This document shows, piece after piece, positions 56,201 through 63,989 of a stretch of DNA of 64,000 nucleotides. Positions within the stretch are counted from its first letter, which is position 1. Each line of letters begins with the position of its first letter. This stretch comes from Photobacterium indicum (GTDB taxonomy: Bacteria > Pseudomonadota > Gammaproteobacteria > Enterobacterales > Vibrionaceae), in contig NZ_PYOC01000018.1 in NCBI RefSeq assembly GCF_003026215.1, forward strand, positions 21,148 through 85,147, in the 5' to 3' direction. The translations under genes were made by a program, and so were the position numbers. Under the pieces are notes generated by a model. That model was not told the DNA's origin. It did no database searches and worked only from the letters and a program-made list of their open reading frames with translations.

Positions 56201-56689
56201 AGGGTGTTCATCACCTAATTCAGTAACAATTTCACCCGCTTCCCACTGTTGAATCCATTCTGGGCGATACACTAAATATTGGTCGAAGATATCTGCTATT
56301 TTCTCGGCCAATTGATAAATTTTAAGGCTTTCTGGGTCATTCTCTAAATAGCGTTTTAATGGCTCAAATTCAGGCAAACCCAACTGCTTTGGTAGCACTT
56401 CCATCAGCTTCCATGTCATCGCCTCTTTATTGAACGCACTGCGCTCAGGTACGTCAGCTAATACTTGAGTAAACATTTTCCAGATATAGGTTGCTGGCAG
56501 TGGAAACTCAAGATTTGCCGCTACCCCAAATGATGTCGCCAATTCCATTTTTAACCACTGCGACATTCCCGGGCTTTGCACCAAGATTTGCTCTGGTTCA
56601 AAAGGGTTATCTAGAGGATTAAGGCGGATCAATTCGACTAGCAGTGACTTCAACAAATCCAGTTGATTGGAGTGATAAACAGTAAACAC
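53210..56689 (-). CDS. recC: Exodeoxyribonuclease V gamma chain RecC
   Basis: Chi-recognition subunit of RecBCD. 1159 residues (E. coli 1122). The start is GTG at 56689; the N-terminus MFTVYHSNQLDLLKSLLVELI is the family start. Conserved QSPGMSQWLKMELA (about 39-52), CLLGMNDGAYPR in the middle, and FLEPPMGG-like regions are visible. It opens the recC-recB-recD gene run; ptrA, which sits between recC and recB in E. coli, is absent. Confidence 0.96.
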   Translation of the reverse strand: MFTVYHSNQLDLLKSLLVELIRLNPLDNPFEPEQILVQSPGMSQWLKMELATSFGVAANLEFPLPATYIWKMFTQVLADVPERSAFNKEAMTWKLMEVLPKQLGLPEFEPLKRYLENDPESLKIYQLAEKIADIFDQYLVYRPEWIQQWEAGEIVTELGDEHPWQPILWQALYDQTLALGQSPYHRANLYEHFIDTLENYASSGTLPANLPKRLFVFGISSLPPRYLDALAALGEHIDVHLMFTNPCRYYWGDIRDRKHLARLAANQRVTIKQLNVSSDDTLHGDENVSDENVAVLKDTDENHYDDDMHNDVVGNSLLASMGKLGRDNMYLLSEMQVNEVDAGFVDIEPDSLLHAIQADILNLEDRQNDQILDSSDHKFPISDGDMSLSIHACHSPMREVEVLHDNLLAMFEAETTKGLKPRDVIVMVADINAYSAAIQSVFGNAPGNRYIPFSISDRTAEQENPILLAFMRLLTLPESRCNASELLELLEVPAVMNKFGFDSNSFEKIKRWIEEAGVRWGLDEKTACQFELPEQNQNTWLFGIQRMLLGYAMPHDAGLFDGISAYEQVQGLDAELAGQLAGFIDSLISYREQLAQPQCVSSWTDLLNQLLDDFLAVELDGELVLKSIRDNLHRLHEQLADAGYQSLISPAVLTQYLQDKLSGERVSQRFLAGQVNFCTLMPMRSIPFKVVCLLGMNDGAYPRNIAPEGFDLMNGRTKAGDRSRRDDDRYLFLEAIQSAQETLYISYVGRSIQDNAEKVPSVLVSELVEYCQQGYCIEGDEVLPVDQSAKRLKEELLVHHHPLVPFSPTAFIGDKSSFAAEWLPAAARHGEANKAFQLTALDAEPMVSEQELVLELAELQRFWRLPVRYFFNRRLKVFFEPPMGGMEDDEPFILNGLESYLLRDELLALLLDAKVSNKNEDAVFAAFSAEQKAAGGLPVAAFGELDLAMTRTEVVSLADQIVPLVNCPQDDHEVDLRFQVDGHEVNLQGWLKQRYQSGLVRYRSGKVRAQDHLTAWFDHLCLAASHCGQQTHLIGTDKHLVLSIIEPDQAKAYLQDVVELYYHGLNQPLPYFPKTAQAGIQACIGRDGSWKDDEDTIDKSLKKMADCFNDGYLFPGEGADSYIARVWPQWNDELAAEASQLASRVLQAAILNSDVVEDE

Positions 56690-56767
56690 GCAGATATCTC
56701 ACAAAAAGAGAAAGTTACATTGATTGTCTACCATCAACTTGCTGGCTGCAAACCTAAATTACAAATA

Positions 56768-56791
56768 CAAAAAAGCCCGGCATCACCGGGC
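56768..56791 (-). terminator. Intrinsic terminator after the TDT transporter
   Basis: On the minus strand GCCCGG and CCGGGC pair across five bases and are followed by six T residues. It ends the transporter transcript upstream of recC. Confidence 0.88.
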
Positions 56792-56885
56792 AAAACACAT
56801 AACTTCTGAATATAACGCTGACAAATAGCACACTCAAAATAATATGATATACATGAGCTTATTCTGAGTAATACAAAACGTAATA

Positions 56886-57863
56886 TTAAGCATTATGTGG
56901 AACAGGATTCAATAATCGTGAAATTGGGCGGTAGAACGCTAAGTAACGAATCGCGACATAAGAAACCACTGCCGTTGATACATAAAGCTCGATAGTTGCA
57001 AGACTAAATACTTGCTGAACATATTCAGGTGCAAAGCCGTATGCTGCCATCCAAACTGCTGTTTTATAAAGCGCCGTTGCACCAATCACCATTGGGAATG
57101 TAAATGCTGCATAACCAGGGCTGAAATCAAGACGTAATAAGCGAAAGAAAGCCACATAGATAACAAAAGTCATTAATACTGCAATACCAGCAAGTAAGGC
57201 AACAATCACTGGCGATGGGTTTTGTACCACCGTTAAATAACCCGCTAGCGATAAACTCGCAGGTGCTGCCATTATCGCAATTGTTGGTTTGGCTGCATCT
57301 GGAATTTCATGACTAAAAATCAAACGGTAAATCATGATAGGTAACATGACCGCGTACACACCCATACCAAATACTAATAACGCTTCAGCTATTGGACGTA
57401 AAGCCCCACCAGGGAAAGCCACATCAGCCACAATTAGACCAATCGGTGGCACAAACCAACTTGGTACCATGTGATGTAATTTAAACTCAACTACACGATG
57501 GTAAACAAACAATGCCAAGAAAACCAAATGTAGTATAACGGCAAATAACCACAGTACCTGTGCAGCATACGGCGCATAAATGCCCACCGCTTTTGATACT
57601 GCCATCAAAGCCATTGCAAATGTTGGCACAACACTACCAACCACATGGTGTGTTAAATCGTTCCAAAGTAACTTAGGATGAAAAAGAAACTTTGTAGTAA
57701 GAATCACTAACAATATTGACGCAATCACAGCACCTGTAACCTGTCCTGCACCATTAAGATCGGCTGCATTTTCCCAGCACCAGCCAAGACTTGCGATACC
57801 TAATGCTAAACCCGCCATAGGGGTTGGTGCGCCTGCTACTTTATTTTTAGTTGCTTTAATCAT
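56886..57863 (-). CDS. TDT family transporter (TehA/SLAC1-like)
   Basis: A 325-residue inner-membrane protein with about ten helices, of the tellurite-resistance/dicarboxylate transporter superfamily (TehA, SLAC1-like, Mae1, sulfite exporter Ssu1). ATG 57863 has AGAGAGG six bases upstream; an in-frame start 17 codons earlier is unlikely. Conserved features include the opening PTPMAGLALGIASLGWCWE and PSWFVPPIGLIVAD. Substrate cannot be read from the sequence. It is divergent from a LysR gene, which probably controls it. Confidence 0.85.
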   Translation of the reverse strand: MIKATKNKVAGAPTPMAGLALGIASLGWCWENAADLNGAGQVTGAVIASILLVILTTKFLFHPKLLWNDLTHHVVGSVVPTFAMALMAVSKAVGIYAPYAAQVLWLFAVILHLVFLALFVYHRVVEFKLHHMVPSWFVPPIGLIVADVAFPGGALRPIAEALLVFGMGVYAVMLPIMIYRLIFSHEIPDAAKPTIAIMAAPASLSLAGYLTVVQNPSPVIVALLAGIAVLMTFVIYVAFFRLLRLDFSPGYAAFTFPMVIGATALYKTAVWMAAYGFAPEYVQQVFSLATIELYVSTAVVSYVAIRYLAFYRPISRLLNPVPHNA

Positions 57864-58046
57864 TTTGACCTCTCTAATTTCACCCCAAACCTCATGTGTC
57901 ATGGTTAAAACCATTTTGGGCTGAAAACATTAATCTCTGAACACGAAATGATTGTATATAATTTGAATTATTTATAATAATTGAATATATTGAACAAGAG
58001 ATTAAATTTTCCTTAACAATGACAATAATAACTAAGAAGGGACAGT

Positions 58047-58937
58047 ATGAACATTGCGTTGAAGCAATTGAAAGTCTTCGTCACCGTCGCACAAGAACGT
58101 ACTATTACGGCAGCAGCTGACAAACTGTTTTTGTCTAAACCTGCGGTCAGCATGGCGTTATCGGAGCTCGAAAAACAACTCGACCATAAATTGTTTGATC
58201 GCAATAATAATCGTCTTATCATTAATGAACAAGGCAAGCGATTGCTTCCTCTAGCCGATGAATTACTGTCGCGTAGTCATTCCATTGAAAATTTATTTGA
58301 TCAAACAGGCCCCGTCACAGGTAACCTGAAAATTGGCTCGAGTGATACGGTGGGCAACCAAATTACCCCATTTTTACTGAGAGATTTTCGCGAAAGCTCA
58401 CAACACTATGATCAATCACTGTTTATCTCTAATACTGCACATATTTGTCACAAACTGAGTGAGTTTGAACTCGATATCGGTTTAGTCGAAGGTAAAGTAC
58501 AGCAAAATGATCTTGTGACTGAACCTTGGCTCGATGATGAAATGGTTGTAGTTTGCCACCCAAGTCACCCGTTAACCTTGATTAATAACCTTCGCTTAGT
58601 CGATTTAGAAAATTCTGAGTGGGTACTAAGAGAACCAGGGTCAGGCACGCGTGAGTTTTTCTTAAATCGCATATCACCTCGATTGGAAAAATGGCATCAA
58701 GCGTTTGAACTCAACACCACAGAAGCGATCATCAATTGTGTAGCGGCAAATTTAGGTATCACTTGCCTATCAAAGTTAGCCATTCAACATGCCGTGAACG
58801 ACAACCGGTTGGTGATTCTTGAATTACCCTTAGATATGCGTCGTCAATATTGGTTACTTTTTCATAAAGAAAAATACCAAAGCCCACTTCTTAAACTATT
58901 TCTGAATTTTTGCCAGAAGTGGGATTTAAAACGGTAG
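58047..58937 (+). CDS. LysR-type regulator, YeiE-like
   Basis: A 296-residue LysR regulator: N-terminal winged helix (TITAAADKLFLSKPAVSMAL, residues 19-38) and effector domain. The block WVLREPGSGTREFF near residue 192 and NCVAANLGITCLS are very like E. coli YeiE, a sulfite-responsive regulator, and members of the CysB-like branch. It is divergent from the TDT transporter across a 183-bp AT-rich region, the usual regulator/target layout. Confidence 0.88.
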   Translation: MNIALKQLKVFVTVAQERTITAAADKLFLSKPAVSMALSELEKQLDHKLFDRNNNRLIINEQGKRLLPLADELLSRSHSIENLFDQTGPVTGNLKIGSSDTVGNQITPFLLRDFRESSQHYDQSLFISNTAHICHKLSEFELDIGLVEGKVQQNDLVTEPWLDDEMVVVCHPSHPLTLINNLRLVDLENSEWVLREPGSGTREFFLNRISPRLEKWHQAFELNTTEAIINCVAANLGITCLSKLAIQHAVNDNRLVILELPLDMRRQYWLLFHKEKYQSPLLKLFLNFCQKWDLKR

Positions 58938-58954
58938 ATCTAACCTAGGATTCT

Positions 58955-59644
58955 CTATATCCGGTTGTCACCGCAACTGAACGAAATGATCTGGCTGATC
59001 TGAGACAATGGACGGCCAGTTTCTTGCTGCCAATCATTAAACGCTTGTTGTGTGGCTAATAATGACTTTTGAGTATCTCGTCCCCCGTCAATAACCCCTG
59101 TATTGCGTAGATAAGACTCCATATCTTGAGTCAATAAAAACGTATCTTTACCCATTACACGCAATGTATAAGGGCCAGTATTTCCACCAAGACGTTTGCC
59201 ATTTTTTTTCATGTAACGCCATAAGCCAATAATGTCACTTTCCGGCCAGTCAGCGACCATTGCCGCAAAAGAACCATACTCAAGTGCTGCCTCATGGATC
59301 ATTTGTGCATTCGCGGGAATAGTCATAACTTTGGTAAGATGGCGAATAATCGCAGGATCAGTCGCTTTTCGTTCCCACATATCTGTTGGCATCAGCAGCA
59401 TTTTTTCAATATTAAACTGAAAAAAGACCTCTTCGAAATTTGGCCACTTACTGCGTACCACTTTCCAACTAATACCGCATTGAAACACCTTCTGTGAAAA
59501 CGCAGCTAACCATCGATCATCAGGAATTGTTTTAATTTCTTGAGCGCTTAAAGGGACTGACAGTAAACTTTCCAGTTCATCATCCCCCCCTTTTCTTTCA
59601 GACGCTCGAGTATAAATTTGAGCAAATTTCTCTTTCACCATCAC
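58955..59644 (-). CDS. DNA-3-methyladenine glycosylase I (Tag)-like protein
   Basis: Base-excision glycosylase fold. The 229-residue protein has the Tag-like FQCGISWKVVRSKWPNFEE (about 54-72) and the helical core, but lacks the N-terminal Cys and C-terminal His/Cys that form Tag's zinc snap. Its start is 37 bp from a LexA box shared with yebG, so SOS control is expected. Substrate could differ from 3-methyladenine. Start is the first of two adjacent ATGs (59644 or 59641). Confidence 0.82.
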   Translation of the reverse strand: MMVKEKFAQIYTRASERKGGDDELESLLSVPLSAQEIKTIPDDRWLAAFSQKVFQCGISWKVVRSKWPNFEEVFFQFNIEKMLLMPTDMWERKATDPAIIRHLTKVMTIPANAQMIHEAALEYGSFAAMVADWPESDIIGLWRYMKKNGKRLGGNTGPYTLRVMGKDTFLLTQDMESYLRNTGVIDGGRDTQKSLLATQQAFNDWQQETGRPLSQISQIISFSCGDNRI

Positions 59645-59680
59645 ATTAACACGCTTATCACTGGACAGAAGACGTCATAG

Positions 59681-59700
59681 TACTGTATAAGCAGCCAGTA
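59681..59700. promoter_or_regulatory. LexA (SOS) box between Tag-like gene and yebG
   Basis: TACTGTATAAGCAGCCAGTA carries the CTG-N10-CAG core with the flanking TA-half sites, close to the LexA consensus TACTGTATATATATACAGTA. It lies 25 bp before yebG and 37 bp before the divergent gene, so one operator can control both. Confidence 0.92.
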
Positions 59701-59724
59701 AATCAATTTCTGGAGAGGGTGACC

Positions 59725-60027
59725 ATGGCTGTTATCGTCAAATATGTAGTTGAGCGCAACGGAGAAGAAAAGATGACTTTCACCTCTAAGTCCGAAGCTG
59801 ACGCATACGACAAAATGCTTGATATGGCTGATGAAATGTTTACTTTGCTTGGTGCTAGTGAACTTTTTGAAGATGAAGCTAAACAAGAAGAATTATCATT
59901 GTTCTTAGCGCAAAAGCGTGAAGAAGTCTTGATTGCTCTAGGTGCTAAAAAAGCAAAACCAGCACCTAAGAAGAAAGCTGAATCAGCTAAGGTTGTTGAA
60001 GAACAATCACAAGATGAAGCTGCTTAA
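59725..60027 (+). CDS. yebG: DNA damage-inducible protein YebG
   Basis: SOS-induced small protein. 100 residues from ATG 59725 (GGAGAGGGTGACC ahead); an ATG two codons earlier is less well placed. Matches E. coli YebG (KYVVxRxGEEKM, FTSKxEADAYDKMLD), with a lysine- and proline-rich, glutamate-rich C-terminal tail. Molecular role unknown. It is under the LexA box. Confidence 0.93.
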   Translation: MAVIVKYVVERNGEEKMTFTSKSEADAYDKMLDMADEMFTLLGASELFEDEAKQEELSLFLAQKREEVLIALGAKKAKPAPKKKAESAKVVEEQSQDEAA

Positions 60028-60330
60028 TCATTAATCATGACTTCAGAGGCAAAAAATCACTTAGCTTAAACCTTTACTTTTTTATTGCCTCTTAATGAAT
60101 AAACCTCCTGTCTAGGGGGTTTTTTTATGCATATCCAAATATTTTCTTACCATTAATCACGTCATATTGATGTCATTTTTGACTGATTGCTTATTCAGCC
60201 CTTCTATATCGCTTCAACTGTCTTTATGATGGTTTTAACGTAATTCAAATTTATACTAACTCAGCGACGAGCTTTTTAATGATCGAACCGATCCTGCTCT
60301 GAAAACATTTGAAATGGAGAACAATTAATA
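60028..60330. other. yebG-dapD gap with yebG terminator
   Basis: 303 bp. A yebG terminator (AACCTCC / GGGGGTT with seven T) lies at 60101-60126. The remaining 200 bp upstream of dapD is AT-rich and presumably contains the dapD promoter; no RNA gene is seen. Confidence 0.6.
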
Positions 60331-61362
60331 ATGGCTAGCTTTTCAATTGCCTTAGGTACTGCGACTAAAAACCGTGACGGAAAAATCATTGAAGCATTTT
60401 TCCCAACACCTGCGCTTAACCCTTCAGAAGAACTTGTTAAAGCAGTCGCTGCCGTAGTTTCTTATAAAGAAGGCAACCAGTCTATCGAAGTGACTCCAGC
60501 TCAATGTGCTGATCTTGCAGTTGCATTTGAAGCTGCCGGTGATGAAAAAAGCGCGCAATTTGCAGCGAAAGCATCACAATCTTCACAGACATTGGTTCTT
60601 GTAATTCTAGCGACAGATACAGCGCCAACATCTGTTTCTGAAGGCTTCTTAAAGCTTCAACTTATCTCGCACCGCCTAGTAAAACCTCATGGCGTAGTAC
60701 TTGATGGCATCTTCGGCCTGCTACATAACATCGCATGGACCAATAAAGGACCTATCGATTTACCAGAGCTTGCAGAACGTCAAATGGATGCACGCTTGAA
60801 TGGTGAAGTTATCATCGTCGATTGTGTCGATAAATTCCCTAAAATGGTTGATTACATCGTACCTACTGGTATTCGTATTGCTGATACTTCTCGTGTTCGT
60901 TTAGGCGCACATGTTGGTGAAGGCACAACGGTAATGCATGAAGGCTTCATCAACTTCAATGCCGGTACAACTGGTGTGAGCATGGTTGAAGGTCGTATTT
61001 CTGCTGGCGTAATGGTTGGCGAAGGCTCTGATATTGGCGGCGGCGCTTCTATCATGGGTACGTTGTCTGGTGGCGGTAAGATGGTTATCTCTATCGGCGA
61101 AAACTGCCTATTAGGCGCAAACGCGGGCTTGGGCTTCCCAATGGGCGATCGTTGTACTATTGAATCTGGTCTGTATGTAACAGCGGGTACTAAAGTACGC
61201 ATGCTTGATAACGAAGGCAAAGAAGTTGAAATCGCCAAAGCACGCGATCTTGCAGGTAAAGCTGATCTACTGTTCCGTCGTAACTCAATCACCGGTCAGA
61301 TTGAATGTTTGACGAATAAGTCTGCGGTTGAGCTTAACAGCGAACTTCACAGCAATAACTAA
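60331..61362 (+). CDS. dapD: Tetrahydrodipicolinate N-succinyltransferase
   Basis: Fourth step of lysine/diaminopimelate synthesis: succinylates tetrahydrodipicolinate with succinyl-CoA. The 343-residue protein is the longer DapD type of Vibrio and Pseudomonas, not the 274-residue E. coli form, with an extended N-terminal domain and a left-handed beta-helix with repeats (VRLGAHVGEGTTVMHEGFIN, GGGASIMGTLSGGGK, both abbreviated at 20 or fewer). Terminator follows at 61401-61425. Confidence 0.95.
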   Translation: MASFSIALGTATKNRDGKIIEAFFPTPALNPSEELVKAVAAVVSYKEGNQSIEVTPAQCADLAVAFEAAGDEKSAQFAAKASQSSQTLVLVILATDTAPTSVSEGFLKLQLISHRLVKPHGVVLDGIFGLLHNIAWTNKGPIDLPELAERQMDARLNGEVIIVDCVDKFPKMVDYIVPTGIRIADTSRVRLGAHVGEGTTVMHEGFINFNAGTTGVSMVEGRISAGVMVGEGSDIGGGASIMGTLSGGGKMVISIGENCLLGANAGLGFPMGDRCTIESGLYVTAGTKVRMLDNEGKEVEIAKARDLAGKADLLFRRNSITGQIECLTNKSAVELNSELHSNN

Positions 61363-61400
61363 GCAAATTGCTTAGTAGATATGTGAATATCACGCATTAA

Positions 61401-61425
61401 AAAGGCTACCTCGGTAGCCTTTTTT
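61401..61425 (+). terminator. Intrinsic terminator after dapD
   Basis: AAAGGCTACC and GGTAGCCTTT pair around two bases, followed by TTT. Confidence 0.92.
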
Positions 61426-61448
61426 ATCACTAACTGAGGGAGTGAAAC

Positions 61449-61784
61449 TCAGTATCCACGTTCAATCACACTGTAGCTACTGCGCCCTTGTTTCGGGGCA
61501 GCACAATCATCGGGGTAACCTTGATTAATCACTGTTGTCACAGTTTTCCTTCCTGAACAGTAATCGAACCGCCCTTTAAGGTAACCGGCTCGGTAAGATT
61601 CATATTCAGTTTCCGATAACGCACCAAGATCATTTAGTTTTTTCGCATTTAATTCACGATAACCTTGCTCACCATGATAAGTACCAAGCTGCTGCCACTC
61701 TTTATTTTCAGATAGATCTGCTTCGTACTGAGCAGCACAACCAGACAAGATGATCAGGACAATAAACACCATTAACCTCACCAT
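61449..61784 (-). CDS. DUF2799 family lipoprotein
   Basis: A 111-residue lipoprotein with signal peptide ending in the lipobox ILSGC (cysteine at about residue 16). The mature part has YHGEQGYRE and SYRAGYLKGRFDYC, characteristic of DUF2799. It is the last gene before the efflux pump on the same strand. Function unknown. Confidence 0.82.
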   Translation of the reverse strand: MVRLMVFIVLIILSGCAAQYEADLSENKEWQQLGTYHGEQGYRELNAKKLNDLGALSETEYESYRAGYLKGRFDYCSGRKTVTTVINQGYPDDCAAPKQGRSSYSVIERGY

Positions 61785-61871
61785 ACTTATTTCCTCAACC
61801 TATGACGTTTCATTTCCAGCTACTGATAGTAGTATCATTAGGTAAGTATGGTTCAGTGTCTCTATTTCGGA

Positions 61872-63068
61872 TTAATTTAATGCGGCAGCTGCTTGTTTAC
61901 CACTTTCGCTTTTTGCACCAATACGCACCAGTATCAGCCCCAAGCTTGCTGCAACTAACAATACCAAGCCTAAATGCCACGCTTGGCTCATACCTAATCG
62001 CAGTAAAAAACCACTGATCAATGATGCAAATACCATTTGGCAAGCTCCAGATAAGGCGGAAACCGTCCCTGCTCGGCTGCCATATGGAATCAATAACATT
62101 GACTGTGCACACGGAAAAGCCATGCCATTTGCCATCGCTAGTAAGAAGTGACCCGCACTGATCCACTGTGGAGTCATTGGAGAAAATAACAGTACAATTC
62201 CTGCAATTAAATGAAGAAAAGGCGCAATCTGCAACACTTTTTGCGTGCCGAAAATTGGACGTATTCGCTGGCATAACAAGCCACCAGAAAGCATCCCGAA
62301 TGCAGGAATCATCGCCCATAGTGCGTACTGTTCAGAGCTCATGCCGATTTGTACTTGCATAATAAACGGCATTAACGAGATCGAAATCACCACTAATGAA
62401 AAGTTGATCCAGCCGATCCCTGCAAAACTAAGAAAGTGGCGCTCACGCATCAACGAGAAATAAGACACCACCAATTTACCGACAGATTCAGGTTTATTGG
62501 TTTGATTAAGCGTTTCCGTAAAGGCAAATAACAGCACAAGCCAAATCAAGCCGATATAGGCTAACAAAATGATAAAGACCGTTAACCAACCCCAATAATG
62601 ATTAACTAGCCCACCAATTACTGGCGCAACAATGGGTGTAAAAGCAGCAACAATAGCGACCCATGTCATCGCTTTCACAAAATTTTGATTTTGATAGGAA
62701 TCACGCAAAGTGGCTCTTGCTAACACAGCAACACTACCCGCCCCCAAGCCTTGAATAAAGCGTCCAGCTAATAGCCATGAAAATGAATCGGCATGCGTAA
62801 CAGCAAGAATTAAACCGAGCAGGGCAATTAATAAGCCTGACAATAAAATAGGTCGACGACCAAACACATCTGAAAGTGGGCCATATACTAATTGAGAAGG
62901 ACCAAAACCCAGAAGATAAACAGAGACTAATAATTGGGCTTGATCAGCACTGACATTTAGATCTTGTGCGATCCAAGGTAAGGATGGGAATACTAACCCT
63001 AGGCTTAACTGTCCAATGCTGACAATTAAACACGCTAGTAATAAAGGTTTCCAGTTGAACCTTTCCAT
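61872..63068 (-). CDS. MFS drug efflux transporter (Bcr/CflA, EmrD-like)
   Basis: A 398-residue, 12-helix inner-membrane transporter of the DHA1 drug/proton antiporter class. Motif A is GPLSDVFGRRPILL near residue 62, and the helix-5 motif C region with AAFTPIVAPVIGG is intact. The start ATG at 63068 is a good match. Substrate cannot be assigned. It may be co-transcribed with the downstream DUF2799 lipoprotein (87 bp apart). Confidence 0.9.
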   Translation of the reverse strand: MERFNWKPLLLACLIVSIGQLSLGLVFPSLPWIAQDLNVSADQAQLLVSVYLLGFGPSQLVYGPLSDVFGRRPILLSGLLIALLGLILAVTHADSFSWLLAGRFIQGLGAGSVAVLARATLRDSYQNQNFVKAMTWVAIVAAFTPIVAPVIGGLVNHYWGWLTVFIILLAYIGLIWLVLLFAFTETLNQTNKPESVGKLVVSYFSLMRERHFLSFAGIGWINFSLVVISISLMPFIMQVQIGMSSEQYALWAMIPAFGMLSGGLLCQRIRPIFGTQKVLQIAPFLHLIAGIVLLFSPMTPQWISAGHFLLAMANGMAFPCAQSMLLIPYGSRAGTVSALSGACQMVFASLISGFLLRLGMSQAWHLGLVLLVAASLGLILVRIGAKSESGKQAAAALN

Positions 63069-63181
63069 GTTTCTCCTAATTTATACGATGTACCCTCCAT
63101 TATGCACCTTATTAACAAAACGATAAGCAGCGTAAAAATAAGGCATAATTTCCCACTAGGAATGAATGCCTTGTTTAAACA

Positions 63182-63484
63182 TTAGTGCTTTTTAATTGTA
63201 TATGTCAGTGGGTTTTTAAGTGAAAACTTACTGCCTGTAGTTTCAGCTTTACGCTGCTTCATTCCCAGTAATACTTCTTTCTGTACACGTATAATAGAGA
63301 AGAAACGGATAACCATAAAGGCAATGAAGATCGGCATAATGAACTGTGCTATAGGCGCAGATTTCAGCACTAAATCATTGATTAGCCATACAGCAATCAT
63401 CAATAACATAATGAAAAAAGAGTGAGGCTTCAGAACAATTTTAACTTCGTCTTCATTTTCTGTTCTCTCATAAAAAAACTTCAT
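63182..63484 (-). CDS. Small membrane protein, unknown function
   Basis: A 100-residue protein with two predicted membrane helices (FFIMLLMIAVWLIN about 23-36; IAQFIMPIFIAFMVIRF about 45-61) and a basic C-terminus (GMKQRKAETTGSK). I do not recognise a family. No strong ribosome-binding site is needed to prefer another start. Upstream of it lies the non-coding 63485-63633. Confidence 0.6.
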   Translation of the reverse strand: MKFFYERTENEDEVKIVLKPHSFFIMLLMIAVWLINDLVLKSAPIAQFIMPIFIAFMVIRFFSIIRVQKEVLLGMKQRKAETTGSKFSLKNPLTYTIKKH

Positions 63485-63723
63485 GCATGTACCTATTTAT
63501 TGGATCTTAGAAATTGCCCTAACATTCTCATACTCATCCAGCTGGTGACAAGTGCTTAATGAACTCTATTTCAAGTCAGTTGTAACAATTCATTGAAAGC
63601 ACAGTAAAGCGTGTGAGTGTTAGTACAAGAGAATGTCTACTCAGTGCTAGTTCCCATTTTCTATAGACGTAAAAAAGCCCTAATCTTTCCTGCTCTACCT
63701 TAAAGAGGGGGGCTTCTTCAATA

Positions 63724-63832
63724 ATGGCTACGTTAACGGGACTTTCTATCTACCTCAAAAGCAGCGCGTCCCTCGGTGTGATAGGCCGCTAAGCTCTACA
63801 ATAAAAAGCCTAACTAACTGAACTACCACTTC
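63724..63832 (-). pseudogene. Decayed tRNA-Asp copy
   Basis: On the minus strand the 5' acceptor and D-arm (AGTGGTAGTTCAGTTAGTTAG) and the anticodon and T-arm fragments are recognisable against the intact tRNA-Asp, but it is about 30 nt longer, with insertions and broken stems (no CCTGTCACG anticodon loop). The downstream terminator (about 63674-63710) is also disrupted. It is a remnant of a tandem duplication of the next gene. Confidence 0.75.
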
Positions 63833-63873
63833 GCAGTGTCTATTCAGTTCTAATTTTCATTTTCTATAGACGT

Positions 63874-63901
63874 AAAAAAGCCCTAATCTTTCGATTAGGG
63901 C
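63874..63901 (-). terminator. Intrinsic terminator of tRNA-Asp
   Basis: GCCCTAATC and GATTAGGGC pair around TTTC, followed by six T on the minus strand. Confidence 0.93.
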
Positions 63902-63912
63902 TTCTTCAATAA

Positions 63913-63989
63913 TGGCGGAGTGGACGGGACTCGAACCCGCGACCCCCGGCGTGACAGGCCGGTATTCTAACCAACTGAACTACCACTCC
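63913..63989 (-). tRNA. tRNA-Asp (GTC)
   Basis: 77 nt including encoded CCA (63913-63915). The acceptor stem GGAGTGG pairs with CCACTCC, the anticodon loop CTGTCAC gives anticodon GTC, and the T-arm has GGTTCGAGTCC. Nearly identical to E. coli tRNA-Asp. The flank matches a tandem unit. Confidence 0.98.
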
